Source: CAXBNV01 sp963977185 (GTDB lineage: Bacteria > Pseudomonadota > Gammaproteobacteria > JAGOUU01). From it: a stretch of DNA of 25,824 nucleotides. The stretch spans positions 1 through 25,824 of the forward strand of contig CAXBNV010000022.1 in assembly GCA_963977185.1 (NCBI GenBank), given 5' to 3'. How positions within the stretch are numbered: the stretch's first letter is position 1; every line of letters starts with the position of its first letter. The position numbers were made by a program, and so were the translations under genes. Positions 16,734-23,913 of the stretch are shown here, one piece after another. Under the pieces are notes generated by a model. It saw nothing but the letters and a program-made list of their open reading frames with translations. It ran no database searches and had not been told where the DNA came from.

Positions 16734-16777
16734 TTTAGACTACACTCCAAAAATAGATTTTTGGAGTGTAGTCTAAA
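16734..16777. terminator. Perfect 20-bp inverted repeat between convergent genes
   Basis: TTTAGACTACACTCCAAAAA (16734-16753) and its exact complement (16758-16777) enclose a 4-base loop. It lies between the ends of the plus-strand SDR gene and the minus-strand orphan gene, so it is best read as a bidirectional terminator. The outer ends give A/T tracts on both sides, but the T run after the stem is weak in either direction (GTTTATTATTTTTC on plus). Confidence 0.75.
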
Positions 16778-16804
16778 GTTTATTATTTTTCTTGCTTGTG
16801 GAGT

Positions 16805-17602
16805 TTAGAATAAAGAACGAGCTCCTTGGTTGCGTAGACGCTCTAATAATGAAGTTTTTTCATCTGATGATTTAGTTACAGTAGATTCTGTGTCATGTTG
16901 TTGTTTGCTATAAGCAGGCGTTGTGCTTATTGATGCTGCTGATTCTTTATCTGAATCAATATGTTCTACTTGAAAAGGAACTGTGCCTGGTCTAGAGTCC
17001 ATATTATCTGTTAAATTATCAGAAGAATTAGTTGATGTTAAAAAATTAGCATCAAGATCTGTTTCTATTTCATCATTTTTTTCAGTAATTGCTTTTACAT
17101 ATTCAATAACTCTTTTGAAATAAATAGGGTTATGAGGTTCTTCTTGATAATCTGAAAAAGCTTGATCACAGTATTCTGATAGATTATTTAAATACTTTAT
17201 ATTTAGATGATTATCTTCTCTTTCTTTATTTATATCCAAAATGTTATTGATGCGATTAATACTTTCTTCTATAGTTTCCCATGTATTAGTTGAACTATTA
17301 TGGATTGAGATTTTTAGATCAAAGGTATATTCAGCATCTATTGGATAACATTTATTTTCAGAATCATAATTATCAGCAAAACTATAAGCGATGCTTGGAG
17401 TTTCTTTATCTATAAAATATATATATTCTTTTTCAATTGTTAAATCTAATTCATCTTGTTTATACTTACTAATTAATAATAATAAAGCACCGATGTTTGG
17501 GTTATTATTAAATTTATTAGCATCTTCTTGTTTAATTTTATCTAATAAGTTAGGTAATTTTGTATTAAATAACCCTTTAACTTTTTTGATATTGCGTTGC
17601 AT
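16805..17602 (-). CDS. Orphan protein downstream of dotL, candidate effector
   Basis: A 265-residue hydrophilic protein with no domain I recognise. The start is set at 17602 because AGGGGA lies 6 bp upstream of MQRNIKKVKG; a longer frame would begin at 17629. Residues 1-170 look folded and largely helical with an acidic, Asn-rich composition (NRINNILDINKERED, YCDQAFSDYQEEPHNP); residues about 185-250 are Ser/Thr/Asp-rich and probably disordered; the end is TSLLERLRNQGARSLF. No signal peptide or membrane segment is seen. It follows dotL by 162 bp, but it has its own PmrA-box-like promoter, so it is probably separately controlled. A Dot/Icm effector or accessory protein is an inference from place, composition and promoter only. 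Confidence 0.7.
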   Translation of the reverse strand: MQRNIKKVKGLFNTKLPNLLDKIKQEDANKFNNNPNIGALLLLISKYKQDELDLTIEKEYIYFIDKETPSIAYSFADNYDSENKCYPIDAEYTFDLKISIHNSSTNTWETIEESINRINNILDINKEREDNHLNIKYLNNLSEYCDQAFSDYQEEPHNPIYFKRVIEYVKAITEKNDEIETDLDANFLTSTNSSDNLTDNMDSRPGTVPFQVEHIDSDKESAASISTTPAYSKQQHDTESTVTKSSDEKTSLLERLRNQGARSLF

Positions 17603-17644
17603 TGTATTCCCCTGTGTTTGTATAAACACTTTGCTTATAAGGTT

Positions 17645-17676
17645 AGAATACTTGAATATTATTAAGTTTTAATTAA
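17645..17676 (-). promoter_or_regulatory. PmrA-box-like promoter of the 265-residue orphan
   Basis: On the minus strand TTAA (17676-17673), 7 bp, TTAA (17665-17662), then 11 bp and TATTCT (17650-17645) as -10; the leader to the start at 17602 would be about 35 bases. The box overlaps a perfect 10-bp inverted repeat, TTATTAAGTT (17659-17668) with AACTTAATAA (17675-17684). Four TTAA words occur in this stretch, so the 11-bp pair is one of several possible readings. Confidence 0.4.
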
Positions 17677-17764
17677 CTTAATAAGTTTTACTTTCTAAAA
17701 GTATTAATGAAATATTGGTTATATATAGAGTATTTTGAGCTAAGAGTTTGAATTTTATATTTTA

Positions 17765-20161
17765 TTAAAAGAAGTCATCGAAATTATCACTATCTTTACC
17801 GCCAGATGTAGAGCCATCAGATGTTTGTGGTGCTTCTGGAGCAATTAGACTAATAATTCTATCGGCACTAGCTAAAATTAATTTTTTATCAATGAGAGGT
17901 AAATCTTGTGGAGGGTATAATGTTTTTTGACTTACTTCATTGATGAATTTTGAGGTAATTTCTTTAGCTTGAGCTTTGCTTTTACCACAAATTTCTTCTA
18001 ATAATGATAAATTTTTAAGCATCTCAGATTTATCTAATATAGGTGTAATTAATAAAGGATCTATATCTAATAGTTTAAGAGGATCATCAATGTCGTCCAT
18101 AGAGACTGAATGAAAAATATCGGTGCCAGATGTTATTTTTTGCCCCATTATTTCATCCATAAATGCTGTATTTTCAGCTTCTTGCTTATCATTATATGTA
18201 GTTAATATAGATACAGCATTTTTTAATAGGTTATCTTTTGGCATTTTTTTTAAATTATCTATTAAAAAATCTAAGTCTGCATCAGATTCTGGACGTTGTT
18301 TTAATATATCTGGATTATTTACGGTATTTGAAAATTTATCAATGCGATTGGCTATTTGTATTAACTGTTCATCAGGAGGTGTTTCTACTTTTAAAAATTG
18401 GTTTAATCTTAAAACTTTTGCCATTTGAGGGTTAGAATAAAATACAGATGCTCTGACGATTTTAGATTTAAAAAAGATATGAGCTTCACCTTCTCTTTGA
18501 TCTTTTAAGTCTAGTAACTCAATACGGTTTCTTTTTTCAACTTGAGCACTTTGAGTATCTAAGTAACTATTAGTTAAGTTTGTAGGTTTAGTTTGAAAGC
18601 CTCCAGTTGTTGTAACATAAGCTTCACCTGCAGTTTTAACAAAAAATTCTAAAGTATCAGTAGGATCTTCTAGTTTCATACAGATTTTAATATTGGTATT
18701 TGCGCCAATTGATGCCGCTTCTTCTTTTGATGCTTTTTGGAATGCAGGTAAATCTTGCCCTGCAAAAATTGCGGAAAAGCCAAGGGATCTGGCCTGAGCG
18801 GGAACAACTGAAAAGCCTTCTACGGCATAATAACCATATTCATCCATTACACACATATATGGAGTAGGGGCGTTTGTTGGTTTTCGTTCAATTACATCTT
18901 GATAAGTTCCTTCAACGGCGTCTCCAAGACCTGATGCCATCATGGACTTTAGTGATGCAACTATTAGTTTTCCTAAGTTTGATAATTCTGCCGGCGATTT
19001 TTCTAAAGCAGGTAGTAATACAACAAGAATTCTGCGATTTAGAATTACATCATGCATATCTACTTCAGCTAAATTAGTTCTAATAATATGACCATAAGTA
19101 TCTGATAGTGATGTAAATACCCTAGATAACTGCATAGTAATAAAACCGTGCTGTTCATATACTTCAGAACCTTGTTTATGTTTTTTAGCTTTTTGATATC
19201 CAGGTAAATTTACTACATAGTTATATAATGGTTCTAAAATAATTTCAGGAGCATCGCTCATATCAACAACGCGTTCTTTTATCGGAAATTTTTTGTCGAT
19301 TACTATAGTTTCAAGTTTTTGCAGATCAAAATATTGTCTTATGACATTTGCATCAAGTAATATGTGACCTTCATCACGCATGTAGGCTAATGCTTTCGTT
19401 AATGCCTCAACAAAGGTTATAGCTCGACCTTTCCACATGTCGCCATCCCCGCCGCCAGATCCTGAATCCATTAGGCTTACAACAAGCTGGGCTATCATGC
19501 TTGATGAGCCTGTTGCAAAAGGGTTCATAGTATTTGATAATCTGGATTTTTGAGCGCCAATTACATCTCGTGCGCCTGTCATGAAGTTGACAAGCAACAA
19601 GTCATCTTCTCTACCAACATATCGAGCCATAGAATAGATTTTGGCAAATAAGCTATTATCACCTTTACCATCAATATAAATAAATCCGCTACCTTGAAGT
19701 AATCCATTATATACTAAGGACACTAAAAACTCTGTCTTACCACTACCAGTTGAACCAAAAATAAGAACGTGTGTTCTCATGTCATCATTAGAAAACCAAA
19801 GCTCTTGACCTGTTTTTCTGTCATTTCCAAAAAAAGTAATTCCTCTTGCTTTTCTAGGTTTATTTGAGCCAGGTAGTGGATCATTATAATCAAGAGCATT
19901 ACTATGTTGTGGCATTTTAAAAGGTAAATTGGATGAACGAAAGTAGCATATTAAAAAGAAAATTATCCCGAATAAAGTGCAAAACTCAAAAATAGCAGGG
20001 GCAAGGAAGTTTACAATAGCACACATAAATAACAAGACCGCAGCATACTCAGGTGTTGTGACAAAGTCAGATATCTTTTGTCCAGCTGTTCTGGTATCTC
20101 GAAGCAGCTGCTGCTGATTCTGTTCGTGTTCTTGTTCAACGCCTCGTATTCTTATAGCCAT
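17765..20161 (-). CDS. dotL: Dot/Icm coupling ATPase DotL (IcmO)
   Basis: A 798-residue type IV coupling protein of the VirD4/TraD class that receives effectors and passes them into the Dot/Icm channel. Two N-terminal membrane segments lie at about residues 41-73. Walker A is G136-STGSGK142-T143, and Walker B is CVMDEYG at about residue 438-444, with conserved FAGQDLPAFQKAS after it. The length is close to the 783 residues of Legionella DotL. The C-terminal region beyond about residue 590 corresponds to the tail that binds DotN, IcmS/IcmW and LvgA; it is Asp-rich and ends DSDNFDDFF. It is the last gene of icmS - transglycosylase - dotM - dotL, 26 bp after dotM. Confidence 0.96.
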   Translation of the reverse strand: MAIRIRGVEQEHEQNQQQLLRDTRTAGQKISDFVTTPEYAAVLLFMCAIVNFLAPAIFEFCTLFGIIFFLICYFRSSNLPFKMPQHSNALDYNDPLPGSNKPRKARGITFFGNDRKTGQELWFSNDDMRTHVLIFGSTGSGKTEFLVSLVYNGLLQGSGFIYIDGKGDNSLFAKIYSMARYVGREDDLLLVNFMTGARDVIGAQKSRLSNTMNPFATGSSSMIAQLVVSLMDSGSGGGDGDMWKGRAITFVEALTKALAYMRDEGHILLDANVIRQYFDLQKLETIVIDKKFPIKERVVDMSDAPEIILEPLYNYVVNLPGYQKAKKHKQGSEVYEQHGFITMQLSRVFTSLSDTYGHIIRTNLAEVDMHDVILNRRILVVLLPALEKSPAELSNLGKLIVASLKSMMASGLGDAVEGTYQDVIERKPTNAPTPYMCVMDEYGYYAVEGFSVVPAQARSLGFSAIFAGQDLPAFQKASKEEAASIGANTNIKICMKLEDPTDTLEFFVKTAGEAYVTTTGGFQTKPTNLTNSYLDTQSAQVEKRNRIELLDLKDQREGEAHIFFKSKIVRASVFYSNPQMAKVLRLNQFLKVETPPDEQLIQIANRIDKFSNTVNNPDILKQRPESDADLDFLIDNLKKMPKDNLLKNAVSILTTYNDKQEAENTAFMDEIMGQKITSGTDIFHSVSMDDIDDPLKLLDIDPLLITPILDKSEMLKNLSLLEEICGKSKAQAKEITSKFINEVSQKTLYPPQDLPLIDKKLILASADRIISLIAPEAPQTSDGSTSGGKDSDNFDDFF

Positions 20162-20187
20162 ATGCGATATATTATTTTATATGTTTT

Positions 20188-21312
20188 TTAGTCATGAGTA
20201 TCATATACTACTTCTTCCAATGCAAATTTTAAGGCTATAACAGCTTCATCAACCATTGGAGTTATAATTTTTCTATTCATGCGTTTTTCTATTTTCCAGT
20301 GCCCAAATGGACCTGCTGCTTCAGCAAAACATGCTTTTCTGCCTATATTATTTAGCATGTACCACAAAGGTCTATCTAAAGGTTTTAACCATAAAAAATC
20401 GGCTGTTGGTACAACTCCATCAATTCTAGCTAGTTCTAGCAAAGTTGCTATAACTGTTAACACATAAGAGTGATTTTTTACAACTTTCTTTAAAATATCT
20501 GAGTCTTTATATTTATTAATAAAATTTTTGGCTTTAGAAAAATCTGGAGTTTTTCCATGTCCAGATGTTCTGTTAAAATGGTGTAAATGTTCATAGGCCT
20601 CTTTTCTTTTGTGCTCACCAATAGCTAAAAAAGCCGCAATTAAAGCTTGTCGATGTATGGGTAAATCTTCGATAGATGTCCAAAGATGTCCTAGTTGTTT
20701 TGCTAATAACTGTCTTGTTTTAGCTTCAAGTAATTTTGGAACAGTTTGTTTTTCATTTTTAAGAGGATTAGGATTTGGGTTTTCAATTAATTCAACTAAT
20801 TTATATTTTTTTACAAAGAGAATAGGTGTTAAGGCACTAGCCCAAGGACCTTTACTAATATCTTGATCAATCAAGTTTAATCCAGCAATGGGTATAGTTT
20901 GTGGCCAAAGAGCTTTCTCGGAGTTTAAAAGTGTTTTCATATTATATATGGTTATACATTTACCACTAGTACTTGAAAAATATAAATAAACAGCTCCTAA
21001 AACAAGTAATATACAAATTGGATATTTATAATACCAGCTTGTATCTTGTAAAATTAGCCAAATTTCCGACCATTCATATGCTGTTGGATTATTTTGTAAA
21101 AATTGCAATTGTTCAAATAAATTTTGGGGAACAGGGTATATATAATTAACTAAAGTTAGCTCATAATATTTTAATGCAAATATATACGGAAAATAATAAG
21201 ATCTAAAGTACCAAAGTAGCAAGATTACGACAATAAGGGCCATTGATCCATATAATAATTCATCAGTATTTGAGCCGCCTTCTTGACCGCCACCTCCTCC
21301 TGCTTGAGGCAT
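20188..21312 (-). CDS. dotM: Dot/Icm coupling-complex protein DotM (IcmP)
   Basis: A 374-residue inner-membrane protein of the DotM/IcmP family (TrbA of IncI plasmids), close to Legionella DotM in length. After a Gly-rich start (PQAGGGGGQEGG) there are membrane segments at about residues 24-43 and 95-111, with a cytoplasmic domain after them. Family segments include WPQTIPIAGLNLIDQDISKG, GPWASALTPILFV, and FLWLKPLDRPLWYMLNNIGR. In Legionella the cytoplasmic domain of DotM binds glutamate-rich (E-block) effector signals and forms the coupling complex with DotL. It is flanked by the transglycosylase gene (12 bp upstream) and dotL (26 bp downstream), consistent with one transcript. Confidence 0.95.
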   Translation of the reverse strand: MPQAGGGGGQEGGSNTDELLYGSMALIVVILLLWYFRSYYFPYIFALKYYELTLVNYIYPVPQNLFEQLQFLQNNPTAYEWSEIWLILQDTSWYYKYPICILLVLGAVYLYFSSTSGKCITIYNMKTLLNSEKALWPQTIPIAGLNLIDQDISKGPWASALTPILFVKKYKLVELIENPNPNPLKNEKQTVPKLLEAKTRQLLAKQLGHLWTSIEDLPIHRQALIAAFLAIGEHKRKEAYEHLHHFNRTSGHGKTPDFSKAKNFINKYKDSDILKKVVKNHSYVLTVIATLLELARIDGVVPTADFLWLKPLDRPLWYMLNNIGRKACFAEAAGPFGHWKIEKRMNRKIITPMVDEAVIALKFALEEVVYDTHD

Positions 21313-21324
21313 ATAAGCTCCTTT

Positions 21325-21753
21325 TTATTTTATTAGTAGATTATTTTCAAGTTCATAATACGCCGTAAAAACTTTATAAACATAGTTTTGGTGTAAATGT
21401 GGAGTATTAGAGTGATAGTTTCCAACGCCTTCCCAAGTATTACCATCAGTTTTATTTATATTATGGCGTAAAATCCATGCACCAACTTGCAAATTAACAC
21501 AGCCATCATTCTTCATTTTATCTAAAGTAACATATTCTGAAAAATGTGAAAGCCATATTGAGTTTATCTGCATAGGGCCAATATCAAAAGATCCATTAGT
21601 ATTTTTTTTGATTTTACCAATTTCCCCGTTTTCTATTTTAAGTATGGCAATTAATAGGCTTTTAGGTAAATTAAACCTGTTAGCAGTTTCAATAATACAT
21701 TTATCTGGAATATTGTTAATATAAGTTTGATTTGTGTTTATATCCATATTCAT
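21325..21753 (-). CDS. Lytic transglycosylase (IagB/VirB1 type) within the dot/icm operon
   Basis: A 142-residue protein almost entirely made of a transglycosylase SLT domain. The catalytic Glu is E41 in AILKIENGE; NTNGSFDIGPMQINSIW (51-67) and GVGNYHSNTPHLHQNYVYKV match the IagB/VirB1/PilT group, which opens peptidoglycan for secretion and conjugation machines. The two Cys of this group (C19, C85) are kept, suggesting a periplasmic disulfide, yet there is no signal peptide: the N-terminus is MNMDINTNQTYINNIPDK and an in-frame stop lies 6 codons upstream. Its place, between icmS and dotM, is where icmR and icmQ lie in Legionella. It overlaps nothing and has 15-bp and 12-bp gaps to its neighbours. 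Confidence 0.9.
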   Translation of the reverse strand: MNMDINTNQTYINNIPDKCIIETANRFNLPKSLLIAILKIENGEIGKIKKNTNGSFDIGPMQINSIWLSHFSEYVTLDKMKNDGCVNLQVGAWILRHNINKTDGNTWEGVGNYHSNTPHLHQNYVYKVFTAYYELENNLLIK

Positions 21754-21768
21754 GCTATTTAATAAAAA

Positions 21769-22107
21769 TTAGTCATACATTAAATGATCCAGTGCTACTT
21801 GTTTTTTATTAGGTGATGCTTCAATTATTTCATATACTATTTCAGTAATACACATAATTCGAAAAGCATTAGAAATAGTATCGTCTAATATTGCTGTAAT
21901 ACCTATGGTCGTGTCTGCTGATTTATCAAATTTTACGCCAAGACCATGTTTTAAACAAAAAGAGCTAAGTTGATCGGCACGCCTGATAAGAGCAGGAAAT
22001 AAACCATTTGGCTTACATATCTCTTCTGGTGATATAGCTTTATTGTTTAATGTAAAAGTTACATCAATTTTTCCTATAACTAAGCTTAGTACTTTATAAA
22101 TATCCAT
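21769..22107 (-). CDS. icmS: Dot/Icm chaperone IcmS
   Basis: A 112-residue small acidic chaperone. It matches Legionella IcmS (114 residues) along its length: the start region with FTLNNKAISPEEI, then GLFPALIRRADQLSSFCLKHGLGVKFD, the MCITEIVYEII helix, and the identical C-terminal pattern LDHLMYD (LDELMYD in Legionella). IcmS works as a heterodimer with IcmW, binding effectors and the C-terminal tail of DotL. IcmW is not in the window. It is the first gene of the minus-strand cluster, and IcmT, which precedes icmS in Legionella, is absent: the 161 bp upstream lead only to the divergent efp gene. Confidence 0.93.
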   Translation of the reverse strand: MDIYKVLSLVIGKIDVTFTLNNKAISPEEICKPNGLFPALIRRADQLSSFCLKHGLGVKFDKSADTTIGITAILDDTISNAFRIMCITEIVYEIIEASPNKKQVALDHLMYD

Positions 22108-22268
22108 AATTTTTTTAATATTCTTTTTATATTAATAAATATAGCAAATTAATAATAAAGATATATAAATATTACTTTATTATGTTAAAATAATGGCTAT
22201 TTTGGATATGCTAACCTATTTATAAATTAAGTATATCATTTAGATATAAATTTACAGGAATTTGATTT

Positions 22269-22838
22269 ATGGCACAATATTCGACTAATGAATTTAAAGC
22301 AGGATTAAAAATATTAATGGATAACGATCCTTGTAGTATTATTTCTAATGAGTTTGTAAAGCCAGGAAAAGGCCAAGCTTTTAGTAGAGTAAAAATTAGA
22401 AATTTGAAAACAGGCCGTGTTTTAGAAAGAACTTTTAAATCAGGTGAGAGTGTTCCAGCTGCTGATGTTGTCGATATTGAAATGCAATATTTATATAATG
22501 ATGGAAGCATGTGGTATTTTATGGATCCTAATAGTTTTGAGCAATATACAGCAGATAATGTGGCTGTGAGTGATGCTATAAAATGGCTTAAAGATCAAGA
22601 TATTTGTACTGTTACATTATGGAATGACGTACCATTAAGTGTTGCTTCACCTAATTTCGTAAGTTTATTGATAACACAAACAGATCCAGGTTTAAGAGGA
22701 GATACTGCAACAGGAGGGACTAAACCTGCAACTATGGAAACAGGTGCTGTTGTAAAAGTTCCTTTGTTTGTGCAAGAAGGTGAGTTAATTAAAATAGATA
22801 CTAGAACTGGGGAATATGTCTCACGAATTAAAGAATAA
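22269..22838 (+). CDS. efp: Translation elongation factor P
   Basis: A 189-residue EF-P, which relieves ribosome stalling at polyproline stretches. The lysylation site is intact: K34 in KPGKGQAF within the first KOW-like domain. The OB domains follow (YLYNDGSMWYFMDPNSFEQY; SLLITQTDPGLRGDTATGG) and the conserved C-terminal IKIDTRTGEYVSRIKE. A Shine-Dalgarno-like AGGA lies about 10 bp before the ATG. It is divergent from icmS and overlaps the next gene, which encodes its modifying enzyme. Confidence 0.97.
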   Translation: MAQYSTNEFKAGLKILMDNDPCSIISNEFVKPGKGQAFSRVKIRNLKTGRVLERTFKSGESVPAADVVDIEMQYLYNDGSMWYFMDPNSFEQYTADNVAVSDAIKWLKDQDICTVTLWNDVPLSVASPNFVSLLITQTDPGLRGDTATGGTKPATMETGAVVKVPLFVQEGELIKIDTRTGEYVSRIKE

Positions 22839-23805
22839 ACTTTCAGATAATTTGAAAAGTCTGTGGAGCCCATTAGCCAGTTTTGATGCAATCAAAGCAC
22901 GAGCTAAGCTATATCAAAATATCCGCAAGTTTTTTGATATGAAGCAAGTTATAGAAGTTGAGACGCCATTACTAGGCTTCACTTCTGTAACTTCACCATA
23001 TATATCTAGTTTAGAAGTTAGTGATAATAAACAAAAATATTATTTACAAACATCTCCTGAATATGCAATGAAGCGCTTTTTGTGTGCTTACTCAAAAAAC
23101 TCTATCTTTCAAATTTGCAAATCTTTTCGCAAAGAAGAAATAGGTCGCCAGCACCACATAGAATTTTCAATGCTAGAATGGTATCGATTAGATTTTTCTA
23201 TCTTTGATCTAATGAATGAAACACAAGAATTATTAAAATTAGTTTTGAATAAAGATTTAAATATCAAAAAATATACATATCAAAATATATTTTTAAAATA
23301 TTTAAGTATAGACCCACTAGAAATATCTTATGATTACTTATTAGCTAGATTCAAAGAGTTAATAAAATTACAAAATAATAATTTATATCAACAATTAACT
23401 TTTGATGATATGTTGCAGCAATTATTTTGTAAATATATTGAGCCAAAACTAAAAAGCGTTTATATTTATAATTTTCCTAAAAGCCAAGCAGCATTAGCCA
23501 AAATTAATCAAGAAGATTCAAGAGTCGCCAATAGATTTGAGCTGTACTTAAATGGCATAGAGTTAGCGAATGGTTATGATGAGCTATTAGATTACTCTAG
23601 TTATAAAAATCGATTTGATTTAGAAAATCAAGAAAGACAACAGCAAAACCTACCTACAATAAATTTAGATTATTTATTATTAGACGCTTTAAAAGAATCA
23701 AAAGGCTTGCCAAGCTGTTCAGGAGTTGCATTAGGTTTGGACAGATTATTAATGTTTCTTTTGAATGAAGATAATATTGAAAAAGTTATATCATTTAGGC
23801 AATAA
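22816..23805 (+). CDS. epmA: EF-P lysine ligase EpmA (GenX/PoxA)
   Basis: A 329-residue paralogue of the catalytic domain of lysyl-tRNA synthetase, without the anticodon-binding domain, that attaches beta-lysine to K34 of EF-P. Class II motifs are present: motif 2 FRKEEIGRQHHIEFSMLEWYR and motif 3 GVALGLDRLLMF, with NGIELANGYDEL between. The length is typical of EpmA (about 325). The ATG at 22816 lies within the end of efp (23-bp overlap) and is preceded by GGGGA, indicating translational coupling of the factor and its modifier. The lysine aminomutase EpmB is not in this window. Confidence 0.96.
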   Translation: MSHELKNKLSDNLKSLWSPLASFDAIKARAKLYQNIRKFFDMKQVIEVETPLLGFTSVTSPYISSLEVSDNKQKYYLQTSPEYAMKRFLCAYSKNSIFQICKSFRKEEIGRQHHIEFSMLEWYRLDFSIFDLMNETQELLKLVLNKDLNIKKYTYQNIFLKYLSIDPLEISYDYLLARFKELIKLQNNNLYQQLTFDDMLQQLFCKYIEPKLKSVYIYNFPKSQAALAKINQEDSRVANRFELYLNGIELANGYDELLDYSSYKNRFDLENQERQQQNLPTINLDYLLLDALKESKGLPSCSGVALGLDRLLMFLLNEDNIEKVISFRQ

Positions 23806-23831
23806 CTTTTATTGTATATAAATATATTGTG

Positions 23832-23869
23832 CTTATTAATGAATATTTCATTAAATATTCATTAATAAG
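23832..23869. promoter_or_regulatory. 17-bp perfect palindrome upstream of the YopJ-like gene
   Basis: CTTATTAATGAATATTT (23832-23848) is exactly complementary to 23853-23869, with a CATT loop. It is followed by TAATATAATATTATGGG, not by a T run, so it is either a weak terminator for epmA or an operator overlapping the -35 region of the next gene. Both arms contain ATTAAT words that make up the 11-bp TTAA pair described for the neighbouring promoter. Confidence 0.6.
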
Positions 23870-23883
23870 TAATATAATATTAT
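23851..23883 (+). promoter_or_regulatory. PmrA-box-like promoter of the YopJ-like gene
   Basis: TTAA (23851-23854), 7 bp, TTAA (23862-23865), 12 bp, then TATTAT (23878-23883); an overlapping TATAAT is at 23873-23878. The leader to the ATG at 23914 would be about 24 bases. Box-to--10 spacing and the -10 hexamer are identical to those before the gene at 342. Confidence 0.45.
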
Positions 23884-23913
23884 GGGTATAAATATATTTA
23901 TGAAAATAAAAAA

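Noticed and set aside
22108..22268. IcmT hidden between icmS and efp
   Set aside because: Only 161 bp are available and no frame of about 80 codons with a membrane segment exists there.
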